Source: Osmia lignaria lignaria (Eukaryota; Arthropoda; Insecta; Hymenoptera; Megachilidae). From it: DNA of 64,000 nt. The stretch lies in the NCBI RefSeq assembly GCF_051020975.1, contig NW_027478161.1:25270001-25334000 (forward strand). Direction: 5' to 3'. Within the stretch, counting starts at the first letter, position 1, and each line of letters starts with the position of its first letter. A program made the translations under genes and the position numbers. Shown here piece by piece: positions 1 to 10,927 of the stretch. The notes beneath the pieces are model-generated. The model did no database searches. It saw only the letters and a program-made list of their open reading frames with translations, and had not been told where the DNA came from.

Positions 1-303
1 GATATATCGAGATATTTAAAAGTTCCGAAGCCGCACCAACATAATAGGGATACAGAAACACCGTGGCCCCTTTCTTTGAGATAACTCTGCACTAGTGCGA
101 GCCGCAAATGCCACTTCCAGCTTAGCTGTGCAGAAGAAGAACAACAAGAAGAAGAAATATCTCGAAATATGTCCGCCAGGCCCCTTCCCTTGAGATATAT
201 CTGCAAATATCTCGGAAACGAAGCGAGCTATGGCAAAATGTTAAGAGACCTTTTTTGTAGAGAATTATGTTTCCTACAATTTATGTTCTATGATATTTTT
301 TGA
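1..303. repeat. Partial satellite unit at left window edge
   Basis: Position 1 corresponds to unit position 20, so the first 19 bases of this unit lie outside the window. It is class A (TAGGGAT, CACTAGTGC) with a private GTCCGCCAGG near 172 where most units read GTCCGTCAGG. It shows that the array continues to the left. Confidence 0.93.
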
Positions 304-410
304 TCAGAAGCGTAGTTCTCGAGATATATCGAGATATTTAAAAGTTCCGAAGCCGCACCAACATAATAGGGATACAGAAACACCGTGGCCCCTTTCTTTG
401 AGATAACTCT

Positions 411-420
411 GCACTAGTGC
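411..420. repeat. 10-bp perfect palindrome GCACTAGTGC, class A/B units
   Basis: The site equals its own reverse complement. It is present in units with CACTAGTGC (A, B, M, Q, V and many units after 58.5 kb). It is lost in C, D, E, F, G, H, P, R, S and U units, which read GCACTATTGC, GCACTATTCC or GCACTACTGC. It is therefore a class marker and possibly a dyad protein-binding site; no protein can be named. Confidence 0.8.
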
Positions 421-453
421 GAGCCGCAAATGCCACTTCCAGCTTAGCTGTGC

Positions 454-477
454 AGAAGAAGAACAACAAGAAGAAGA
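454..477 (+). repeat. Mirror repeat (AGA)3(ACA)2(AGA)3 inside the monomer
   Basis: These 24 bases read the same in both directions on one strand, a perfect mirror repeat, and contain no T. Essentially every unit carries the same tract. The exceptions I saw are single substitutions, such as a GAG in the units starting 4167, 58903 and 61157, a GGAC in 59869 and 62123, and a CAA-to-GAA change in 58259 and 60513. Purine-rich mirror repeats can form triplex DNA; here two C bases interrupt the purine strand, which would weaken that. Function is unknown. Confidence 0.85.
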
Positions 478-2235
478 AATATCTCGAAATATGTCCGTCA
501 GGCCCCTTCCCTTGAGATATATCTGCAAATATCTCGGAAACGAAGCGAGCTATGGCAAAATGTTAAGAGACCTTTTTTGTAGAGAATTATGTTTCCTACA
601 ATTTATGTTCTATGATATTTTTTGATCAGAAGCGTAGTTTTCGAGATATATCGAGATATTTAAAAGTTCCGAAGCCGCACCAACATAATAGAGATACAGA
701 AACACCGTGGCCCCTTTCTTTGAGATAACTGTGCACTAGTGCGAGCCGCAAATGCCACTTCCAGCTTAGCTGTGCAGAAGAAGAACAACAAGAAGAAGAA
801 ATATCTCGAAATATGTCCGTCAGGCCCCTTCCCTTGAGATGTATCTGCAAATATCTCGGAAACGAAGCGAGCTATGGCAAAATGATAAGAGACCGTTTTT
901 GTAGAGAATTAAGTTTCCTACTTTTTATGTTCTATGATATTTTTTGATCAGACGCGTAGTTCTCGAGATATATCAAGATATTTAAAAGTTCCGAAGCCGC
1001 ACCAACATAATAGAGATACAGAAACACCGTGGCCCCTTTCTTTGAGATAACTGTGCACTAGTGCGAGCCGCAAATGCCACTTCCAGCTTAGCTGTGCAGA
1101 AGAAGAACAACAAGAAGAAGAAATATCTCGAAATATGTCCGTCAGGCCCATTCCCTTGAGATATATCTGCAAATATCTCGGAAACGAAGCGAGCTATGGC
1201 AAAATGTTAAGAGACCTTTTTTGTCGAGAATTATGTTTCCTACAACTTATGTTCTATGATATTTTTTGATCAGAAGCGTAGTTTTCGAGATATATCGAGA
1301 TATTTAAAAGTTCCGAAGCCGCACCAACATAATAGAGATACAGAAACACCGTGGCCCCTTTCTTTGAGATAACTCTGCACTATTCCGAGCTGTAAATGCC
1401 ACTTCCAGCTTAGCTGTGCAGAAGAAGAACAACAAGAAGAAGAAATATCTCGAAATATGTCCGTCAGGCCCCTTCCCTTGAGATATATCTGCAAATATCT
1501 CGGAAACGAAGTGAGCTATGGCAAAATGTTAAGAGACCTTTTTTGTAGAGAATTATGTTTCCTACAATTTATGTTCTATGATATTTTTTGATCAGAAGCG
1601 TAGTTTTCGAGATATATCGAGATATTTAAAAGTTCCGAAGCCGCACCAACATAATAGAGATACAGAAACACCGTGGCCCCTTTCTTTGAGATAACTCTGC
1701 ACTATTGCGAGCTGGAAATGCCACTTCCAGTTTAGCTGTGCAGAAGAAGAACAACAAGAAGAAGAAATATCTCGAAATATGTCCGTTAGTCCCCTTCCCT
1801 TGAGATAAATCTGCAAATATCTCGGAAACGAAGCGAGCTATGGCAAAATGTTAAGAGACCTTGTTTCTAGAGAATTAAGTTTCCTACTTTTTATGTTCTA
1901 TGATATTTTTTGATCAGATGCGTAGTTCTCGAGATATATCAAGATATTTAAAAGTTCCGAAGCCGCACCAACATAATAGAGATACAGAAACACCGTGGCC
2001 CCTTTCTTTGAGATAACTCTGCACTATTGCGAGCTGCAAATGCCACTTCCAGCTTAGCTGTGCAGAAGAAGAACAACAAGAAGAAGAAATATCTCGAAAT
2101 ATGTCCGTCAGGCCCCTTCCCTTGAGATATATCTGCAAATATCTCGGAAACGAAGCGAGCTATGGCAAAATGTTAAGAGACCTTTTTTGTAGAGAATTAT
2201 GTTTCCTACAATTTATGTTCTATGATATTTTTTGA

Positions 2236-3500
2236 TCAGAAGCGTAGTTTTCGAGATATATCGAGATATTTAAAAGTTCCGAAGCCGCACCAACATAGTA
2301 GAGATACAGAAACACCGTGGCCCCTTTCTTTGAGATAACTCTGCACTATTGCGAGCTGGAAATGCCACTTCCAGTTTAGCTGTGCAGAAGAAGAACAACA
2401 AGAAGAAGAAATATCTCGAAATATGTCCGTTAGTCCCCTTCCCTTGAGATAAATCTGCAAATATCTCGGAAACGAAGCGAGCCATGGCAAAATGTTAAGA
2501 GACCTTTTTTGTAGAGAATTAAGTTTCCTACTTTTTATGTTCTATGATATTTTTTGATCAGATGCGTAGTTCTCGAGATATATCAAGATATTTAAAAGTT
2601 CCGAAGCCGCACCAACATAATAGAGATACAGAAACACCGTGGCCCCTTTCTTTGAGATAACTCTGCACTATTCCGAGCTGTAAATGCCACTTCCAGCTTT
2701 GCTGTGCAGAAGAAGAACAACAAGAAGAAGAAATATCTCGAAATATGTCCGTCAGGCCCCTTCCCTTGAGATATATCTGCAAATATCTCGAAACGAAGCG
2801 AGCTATGGCCAAATGTTAAGAGACCTTTTTTGTAGAGAATTATGTTTCCTACAATTTATGTTCTATGATATTTTTTGATCAGAAGCGTAGTTTTCGAGAT
2901 ATATCGAGATATTTAAAAGTTCCGAAGCCGCACCAGCATAATAGAGATACAGAAACACCGTGGCCCCATTCTTTGAGATAACTGTGCACTAGTGCGAGCC
3001 GCAAATGCCACTTCCAGCTTAGCTGTGCAGAAGAAGAACAACAAGAAGAAGAAATATCTCGAAATATGTCCGTCAGGCCCCTTCCCTTGAGATATATCTG
3101 CAAACATCTCGGAAACGAAGCGAGCTATGGCAAAATGTTAAGAGACCGTTTTTGTAGGGAATTAAGTTTCCTACTTTTTATGTTCCATGATATTTTTTGA
3201 TCAGACGCGTAGTTCTCGAGATATATCAAGATATTTAAAAGTTCCGAAGCCGCACCAACATAATAGAGATACAGAAACACCGTGGCCCCTTTCTTTGAGA
3301 TAACTCTGCACTATTGCGAGCTGCAAATGCCACTTCCAGCTTAGCTGTGCAGAAGAAGAACAACAAGAAGAAGAAATATCTCGAAATATGTCCGTCAGGC
3401 CCCTTCCCTTGAGATATATCTGCAAATATCTCGGAAACGAAGCGAGCTATGGCAAAATGTTAAGAGACCTTTTTTGTCGAGAATTATGTTTCCTACAATT
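2236..3500. repeat. Long-range duplicated block, left copy (D-C-B-E)
   Basis: Units 2236 D, 2558 C, 2879 B and 3201 E match units 8353, 8675, 8996 and 9318. Both blocks share rare marks: CATAGTAGAG in the D unit, the missing G in CTCGAAACG of the C unit, GTAGGGAATT in the B unit and TGTTCCATG before the E unit. The spacing is 6117 bp, i.e. 19 units minus the missing base. Boundaries are approximate because flanking units belong to the same families. Confidence 0.82.
2558..2878. repeat. 321-bp class C unit with 1-bp deletion
   Basis: CTCGAAACG near 2787-2795 replaces CTCGGAAACG, one G missing. It is one of only three length variants in the window, and the same deletion sits in the unit at 8675. 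Confidence 0.9.
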
Positions 3501-6500
3501 TATGTTCTATGATATTTTTTGATCAGAAGCGTAGTTTTCGAGATATATCGAGATATTTAAAAGTTCCGAAGCCGCACCAACATAATAGAGATACAGAAAC
3601 ACCGTGGCCCCTTTCTTTGAGATAACTCTGCACTATTGCGAGCTGGAAATGCCACTTCCAGTTTAGCTGTGCAGAAGAAGAACAACAAGAAGAAGAAATA
3701 TCTCGAAATATGTCCGTTAGTCCCCTTCCCTTGAGATAAATCTGCAAATATCTCGGAAACGAAGCGAGCTATGGCAAAATGTTAAGAGACCTTTTTTGTA
3801 GAGAATTAAGTTTCCTACTTTTTATGTTCTATGATATTTTTTGATCAGATGCGTAGTTCTCGAGATATATCAAGATATTTAAAAGTTCCGAAGCCGCACC
3901 AACATAATAGAGATACAGAAACACCGTGGCCCCTTTCTTTGAGATAACTCTGCACTATTGCGCGCTGCAAATGCCACTTCCAGCTTAGCTGTGCAGAAGA
4001 AGAACAACAAGAAGAAGAAATATCTCGAAATATGTCCGTCAGGCCCCTTCCCTTGAGATATATCTGCAAATATCTCGGAAAGGAAGCGAGCTATGGCAAA
4101 ATGTTAAGAGACCTTTTTTGTCGAGAATTATGTTTCCTACAATTTATGTTCTATGATATTTTTTGATCGGAAGCGTAGTGGTCGAGATATATCGAGATAT
4201 TTAAAAGTTCCGAAGCCGCACCAACATAATAGAGATACAGAAACACCGTGGCCCCTTTCTTTGAGATAACTCTGCACTATTGCGAGCTGGAAATGCCACT
4301 TCCAGTTTAGCTGTGCAGAGGAAGAACAACAAGAAGAAGAAATATCTCGAAATATGTCCGTTAGGCCCCTTCCCTTGAGATAAATCTGCAAATATCTCGG
4401 AAACCAAGCGAGCTATGGCAAAATGTTAAGAGACCTTTTTTGTAGAGAATTAAGTTTCCTACTTTTTATGTTCTATGATATTTTTTGATCAGATGCGTAG
4501 TTCTCGAGATATATCAAGATATTTAAAAGTTCCGAAGCCGCACCAACATAATAGAGATACAGAAACACCGTGGCCCCTTTCTTTGAGATAACTCTGCACT
4601 ATTCCGAGCTGTAAATGCCACTTCCAGCTGAGCTGTGCAGAAGAAGAACAACAAGAAGAAGAAATATCTCGAAATATGTCCGTCAGGCCCCTTCCCTTGA
4701 GATATATCTGCAAATATCTCGGAAACGAAGCGAGCTATGGCAAAATGTTAAGAGACCTTTTTTGTAGAGAATTATGTTTCCTACAATTTATGTTCTATGA
4801 TATTTTTTGATCAGAAGCGTAGTTTTCGAGATATATCGAGATATTTAAAAGTTCCGAAGCCGCACCAACATAATAGAGATACAGAAACACCGTGGCCCCT
4901 TTCTTTGAGATAACTGTGCACTAGTGCGAGCCGCAAATGCCACTTCCAGCTTAGCTGTGCAGAAGAAGAACAACAAGAAGAAGAAATATCTCGAAATATG
5001 TCCGTCAGGCCCCTTCCCTTGAGATATATCTGCAAATATCTCGGAAACGAAGCGAGCTATGGCAAAATGTTAAGAGACCTTTTTTGTAGAGAATTATGTT
5101 TCCTACAATTTATGTTCTATGATATTTTTTGATCAGAAGCGTAGTTCTCGAGATATATCGAGATATTTAAAAGTTCCGAAGCCGCACCAACATAATAGGG
5201 ATACAGAAACACCGTGGCCCCTTTCTTTGAGATAACTCTGCACTACTGCGAGCCGCAAATGCCACTTCCAGCTTAGCTGTGCAGAAGAAGAACAACAAGA
5301 AGAAGGAATATCTCGAAATATGTCCGTCAGGCCCCTTCCCTTGAGATAAATCTGCAAATATCTCGGAAACGAAGCGAGCTATGGCAAAATGTTAAGAGAC
5401 GTTTTTTGTAGAGAATTAAGTTTCCTACTTTTTATGTTCTATGATATTTTTTGATCAGATGCGTAGTTCTCGAGATATATCAAGATATTTAAAAGTTCCG
5501 AAGCCGCACCAACATAATAGAGATACAGAAACACCGTGGCCCCTTTCTTTGAGATAACTCTGCACTATTCCGAGCTGTAAATGCCACTTCCAGCTTAGCT
5601 GTGCAGAAGAAGAACAACAAGAAGAAGAAATATCTCGAAATATGTCCGTCAGGCCCCTTCCCTTGAGATATATCTGCAAATATCTCGGAAACGAAGCGAG
5701 CTATGGCAAAATGTTAAGAGACCTTTTTTGTAGAGAATTATGTTTCCTACAATTTATGTTCTATGATATTTTTTGATCAGAAGCGTAGTTTTCGAGATAT
5801 ATCGAGATATTTAAAAGTTCCGAAGCCGCACCAACATAATAGAGATACAGAAACACCGTGGCCCCTTTCTTTGAGATAACTGTGCACTAGTGCGAGCCGC
5901 AAATGCCACTTCCAGCTTAGCTGTGCAGAAGAAGAACAACAAGAAGAAGAAATATCTCGAAATATGTCCGTCAGGCCCCTTCCCTTGAGATACATCTGCA
6001 AATATCTCGGAAACGAAGCGAGCTATGGCAGAATGTTAAGAGACGTTTTTTGTAGAGAATTATGTTTCCTACAATTTATGTTCTATGATATTTTTGGATC
6101 AGAAGCGTAGTTCTCGAGATATATCGAGATATTTAAAAGTTCCGAAGCCGCACCAACATAATAGGGATACAGAAACACCGTGGCCCCTTTCTTTGAGATA
6201 ACTCTGCACTATTGCGAGCTGCAAATGCCACTTCCAGCTTAGCTGTGCAGAAGAAGAACAACAAGAAGAAGAAATATCTCGAAATATGTCCGTCAGGCCC
6301 CTTCCCTTGAGATATATCTGCAAATATCTCGGAAACGAAGCGAGCTATGGCAAAATGTTAAGAGACCGTTTTTGTAGAGAATTAAGTTTCCTACTTTTTA
6401 TGTTCTATGATATTTTTTGATCAGACGCGTAGTTCTCGAGATATATCAAGATATTTAAAAGTTCCGAAGCCGCACCAACATAATAGAGATACAGAAACAC

Positions 6501-8352
6501 CGTGGCCCCTATCTTTGAGATAACTCTGCACTATTGCGAGCTGCAAATGCCACTTCCAGCTTAGCTGTGCAGAAGAAGAACAACAAGAAGAAGAAATATC
6601 TCGAAATATGTCCGTCAGGCCCCTTCCCTTGTGATATATCTGCAAATATCTCGGAAACGAAGCGAGCTATGGCAAAATGTTAAGAGACCTTTTTTGTCGA
6701 GAATTATGTTTCCTACAATTTATGTTCTGTGATATTTTTTGATCAGAAGCGTAGTTCTCGAGATATATCGAGATATTTAAAAGTTCCGAAGCCGCACCAA
6801 CATAATAGGGATACAGAAACACCGTGGCCCCTTTCTTTGAGATAACTCTGCACTAGTGCGAGCCGCAAATGCCACTTCCAGCTTAGCTGTGCAGAAGAAG
6901 AACAACAAGAAGAAGAAATATCTCGAAATATATCCGTCAGGCCCCTTCCCTTGAGATAAATCTGCAAATATCTCGGAAACGAAGCGAGCTATGGCAAAAT
7001 GTTAAGAGACGTTTTTTGTAGAGAATTAAGTTTCCTACTTTTTATGTTCTATGATATTTTTTGATCAGATGCGTAGTTCTCGAGATATATCAAGATATTT
7101 AAAAGTTCCGAAGCCGCACCAACATAATAGAGATACAGAAACACCGTGGCCCCTTTCTTTGAGATAACTCTGCACTATTCCGAGCTGTAAATGCCACTTC
7201 CAGCTTAGCTGTGCAGAAGAAGAACAACAAGAAGAAGAAATATCTCGAAATATGTCCGTCAGGCCCCTTCCCTTGAGATATATCTGCAAATATCTCGGAA
7301 ACGAAGCGAGCTATGGCAAAATGTTAAGAGACCTTTTTTGTAGAGAATTATGTTTCCTACAATTTATGTTCTATGATATTTTTTGATCAGAAGCGTAGTT
7401 TTCGAGATATATCGAGATATTTAAAAGTTCCGAAGCCGCACCAACATAATAGAGATACAGAAACACCGTGGCCCCTTTCTTTGAGATAACTGTGCACTAG
7501 TGCGAGCCGCAAATGCCACTTCCAGCTTAGCTGTGCAGAAGAAGAACAACAAGAAGAAGAAATATCTCGAAATATGTCCGTCAGGCCCCTTCCCTTGAGA
7601 TAGATCTGCAAATATCTCGGAAACGAAGCGAGCTATGGCAGAAGGTTAAGAGACGTTTTTTGTAGAGAATTATGTTTCCTACAATTTATGTTCTATGATA
7701 TTTTTTGATCAGAAGCGTAGTTCTCGAGATATATCGAGATATTTAAAAGTTCCGAAGCCGCACCAACATAATAGGGATACAGAAACACCGTGGCCCCTTT
7801 CTTTGAGATAACTCTGCACTAGTGCGAGCCGCAAATGCCACTTCCAGCTTAGCTGTGCAGAAGAAGAACAACAAGAAGAAGAAATATCTCGAAATATGTC
7901 CGTCAGGCCCCTTCCCTTGAGATATATCTACAAATATCTCGGAAACGAAGCGAGCTATGGCAAAATGTTAAGAGCCCGTTTTTGTAGAGAATTAAGTTTC
8001 CTACTTTTTATGTTCCATGATATTTTTTGATCAGACGCGTAGTTCTCGAGATATATCAAGATATTTAAAAGTTCCGAAGCCGCACCAACATAATAGAGAT
8101 ACAGAAACACCGTGGCCCCTTTCTTTGAGATAACTCTGCACTATTGCGAGCTGCAAATGCCACTTCCAGCTTAGCTGTGCAGAAGAAGAACAACAAGAAG
8201 AAGAAATATCTCGAAATATGTCCGTCAGGCCCCTTCCCTTGAGATATATCTGCAAATATCTCGGAAACGAAGCGAGCTATGGCAAAATGTTAAGAGACCT
8301 TTTTTGTCGAGAATTATGTTTCCTACAATTTATGTTCTATGATATTTTTTGA

Positions 8353-9639
8353 TCAGAAGCGTAGTTTTCGAGATATATCGAGATATTTAAAAGTTCCGAA
8401 GCCGCACCAACATAGTAGAGATACAGAAACACCGTGGCCCCTTTCTTTGAGATAACTCTGCACTATTGCGAGCTGGAAATGCCACTTCCAGTTTAGCTGT
8501 GCAGAAGAAGAACAACAAGAAGAAGAAATATCTCGAAATATGTCCGTTAGTCCCCTTCCCTTGAGATAAATCTGCAAATATCTCGGAAACGAAGCGAGCT
8601 ATGGCAAAATGTTAAGAGACCTTTTTTGTAGAGAATTAAGTTTCCTACTTTTTATGTTCTATGATATTTTTTGATCAGATGCGTAGTTCTCGAGATATAT
8701 CAAGATATTTAAAAGTTCCGAAGCCGCACCAACATAATAGAGATACAGAAACACCGTGGCCCCTTTCTTTGAGATAACTCTGCACTATTCCGAGCTGTAA
8801 ATGCCACTTCCAGCTTAGCTGTGCAGAAGAAGAACAACAAGAAGAAGAAATATCTCGAAATATGTCCGTCAGGCCCCTTCCCTTGAGATATATCTGCAAA
8901 TATCTCGAAACGAAGCGAGCTATGGCAAAATGTTAAGAGACCTTTTTTGTAGAGAATTATGTTTCCTACAATTTATGTTCTATGATATTTTTTGATCAGA
9001 AGCGTAGTTTTCGAGATATATCGAGATATTTAAAAGTTCCGAAGCCGCACCAACATAATAGAGATACAGAAACACCGTGGCCCCTTTCTTTGAGATAACT
9101 GTGCACTAGTGCGAGCCGCAAATGCCACTTCCAGCTTAGCTGTGCAGAAGAAGAACAACAAGAAGAAGAAATATCTCGAAATATGTCCGTCAGGACCCTT
9201 CCCTTGAGATATATCTGCAAATATCTCGGAAACGAAGCGAGCTATGGCAAAATGTTAAGAGACCGTTTTTGTAGGGAATTAAGTTTCCTACTTTTTATGT
9301 TCCATGATATTTTTTGATCAGACGCGTAGTTCTCGAGATATATCAAGATATTTAAAAGTTCCGAAGCCGCACCAACATAATAGAGATACAGAAACACCGT
9401 GGCCCCTTTCTTTGAGATAACTCTGCACTATTGCGAGCTGCAAATGCCACTTCCAGCTTAGCTGTGCAGAAGAAGAACAACAAGAAGAAGAAATATCTCG
9501 AAATATGTCCGTCAGGCCCCTTCCCTTGAGATATATCTGCAAATATCTCGGAAACGAAGCGAGCTATGGCAAAATGTTAAGAGACCTTTTTTGTCGAGAA
9601 TTATGTTTCCTACAATTTATGTTCTATGATATTTTTTGA
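8353..9639. repeat. Long-range duplicated block, right copy (D-C-B-E)
   Basis: Partner of the block at 2236-3500, carrying the same one-base deletion and the same rare substitutions. The TGTTCCATG mark occurs here near 9300 and once more just upstream near 8010, so that mark has also spread locally. The neighbouring units on each side differ from those of the left copy. Confidence 0.82.
8675..8995. repeat. 321-bp class C unit with the same 1-bp deletion
   Basis: CTCGAAACG near 8904-8912 lacks one G, as in the unit at 2558. Together with shared substitutions in neighbouring units this marks the two as copies of one ancestral unit. Confidence 0.9.
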
Positions 9640-9961
9640 TCAGAAGCGTAGTTTTCGAGATATATCGAGATATTTAAAAGTTCCGAAGCCGCACCAACAT
9701 AATAGAGATACAGAAACACCGTGGCCCCTTTCTTTGAGATAACTCTGCACTATTGCGAGCTGCAAATGCCACTTCCAGCTTAGCTGTGCAGAAGAAGAAC
9801 AACAAGAAGAAGAAATATCTCGAAATATGTCCGTCAGGCCCCTTCCCTTGAGATATATCTGCAAATATCTCGGAAACGAAGCGAGCTATGGCAAAATGTT
9901 AAGAGACCGTTTTTGTAGAGAATTAAGTTTCCTACTTTTTATGTTCTATGATATTTTTTGA

Positions 9962-10927
9962 TCAGACGCGTAGTTCTCGAGATATATCAAGATATTTAAA
10001 AGTTCCGAAGCCGCACCAACATAATAGAGATACAGAAACACCGTGGCCCCTTTCTTTGAGATAACTCTGCACTATTGCGAGCTGCAAATGCCACTTCCAG
10101 CTTAGCTGTGCAGAAGAAGAACAACAAGAAGAAGAAATATCTCGAAATATGTCCGTCAGGCCCCTTCCCTTGTGATATATCTGCAAATATCTCGGAAACG
10201 AAGCGAGCTATGGCAAAATGTTGAGAGACCTTTTTTGTCGAGAATTATGTTTCCTACAATTTATGTTCTATGATATTTTTTGATCAGATGCGTAGTTCTC
10301 GAGATATATCAAGATATTTAAAAGTTCCGAAGCCGCACCAACTTAATAGAGATACAGAAACACCGTGGCCCCTTTCTTTGAGATAACTCTGCACTATTCC
10401 GAGCTGTAAATGCCACTTCCAGCTTAGCTGTGCAGAAGAAGAACAACAAGAAGAAGAAATATCTCGAAATATGTCCGTCAGGCCCCTTCCCTTGAGATAT
10501 ATCTGCAAATATCTCGGAAACGAAGCGAGCTATGGCAAAATGTTAAGAGACCTTTTTTGTAGAGAATTATGTTTCCTACAATTTATGTTCTATGATATTT
10601 TTTGATCAGAAGCGTAGTTTTCGAGATATATCGAGATATTTAAAAGTTCCGAAGCCGCACCAACATAATAGAGATACAGAAACACCGTGGCCCCTTTCTT
10701 TGAGATAACTGTGCACTAGTGCGAGCCGCAAATGCCACTTCCAGCTTAGCTGTGCAGAAGAAGAACAACAAGAAGAAGAAATATCTCGAAATATGTCCGT
10801 CAGGCCCCTTCCCTTGAGATAAATCTGCAAATATCTCGGAAACGAAGCGAGCTATGGCAGAATGTTAAGAGACGTTTTTTGTAGAGAATTATGTTTCCTA
10901 CAATTTATGTTCTATGATATTTTTTGA
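9962..10927. repeat. Long-range duplicated triplet H-C-B, left copy
   Basis: Units 9962 H, 10284 C and 10606 B share with 16402, 16724 and 17046 the rare marks ATGTTGAGAGACC at the end of H, CCAACTTAATAG in C, and GGCAGAATGTTAAGAGACG in B. Spacing is 6440 bp, exactly 20 units. In both copies an H unit ending in CAATTT is followed by a GATGCG start, an unusual junction. Confidence 0.8.

Larger units (their letters stand above)
330..536. repeat. Intra-monomer inverted repeat CGAGATATTT / AAATATCTCG (x2)
   Basis: CGAGATATTT at 330-339 is perfectly complementary in reverse to AAATATCTCG at 477-486 and again at 527-536. A direct repeat GAGATATATC also occurs at 321-330 and 514-523. One left arm can thus pair with either of two right arms inside each monomer. 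In C, E, G and H units the left arm reads CAAGATATTT, which breaks one pair, and the right arms show no matching change. A stem-loop role is therefore not supported by covariation. Confidence 0.75.
304..625. repeat. Reference satellite monomer (class A), 322 bp
   Basis: This unit serves as the reference for unit coordinates (u1 = 304). In order it holds: TGATCA palindrome at the junction (301-306); CTCGAG (318-323) leading into an A/T-rich GAGATAT block to 339; a 10-bp palindrome GCACTAGTGC (411-420); AGCTTAGCT odd palindrome (441-449); a 24-bp (AGA)/(ACA) mirror repeat (454-477); two copies of AAATATCTCG (477-486, 527-536); two T6 runs (573-578, 618-623). I count 66 C and 64 G, about 40% GC, and 13 CpG. 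Diagnostic variable bases separating the classes are at 309, 318, 331, 370, 409, 417, 419, 422, 425, 427, 443, 520, 581, 590 and 600-601. The 322-bp length is not a multiple of 3, so no frame stays open through the array. Confidence 0.95.

Noticed and set aside
311..336. Pol III A box upstream of the B-box-like motif
   Set aside because: TAGTTCTCGAG matches only the first four positions of the A-box pattern and lacks the central A; support is too weak to annotate a promoter.
321..523. Origin of the monomer as a dimer of a shorter unit
   Set aside because: GAGATATATC recurs 193 bp apart and GAGATAT-like words are frequent, but the remaining sequence of the two halves does not align, so an ancestral half-unit is not supported.
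531..550. CENP-B box
   Set aside because: The minus strand of ATCTCGGAAACGAAGC gives CTTCGTTTCCGAGAT, which shares the TTCG start with the box but lacks the required A and the CGGG block.
524..625. Hammerhead ribozyme, as found in some animal satellites
   Set aside because: GGAAAC is present, and the minus strand has CTGATCA near the unit junction, but not CTGATGA; I cannot assemble the conserved core with three helices on either strand. A covariance-model search would be decisive.
2684..2878. A plus-strand frame of 64 codons
   Set aside because: It opens only because of the 1-bp deletion in the unit at 2558 and a CTTTGCTGT variant; it lies wholly inside satellite sequence and is absent from other units.
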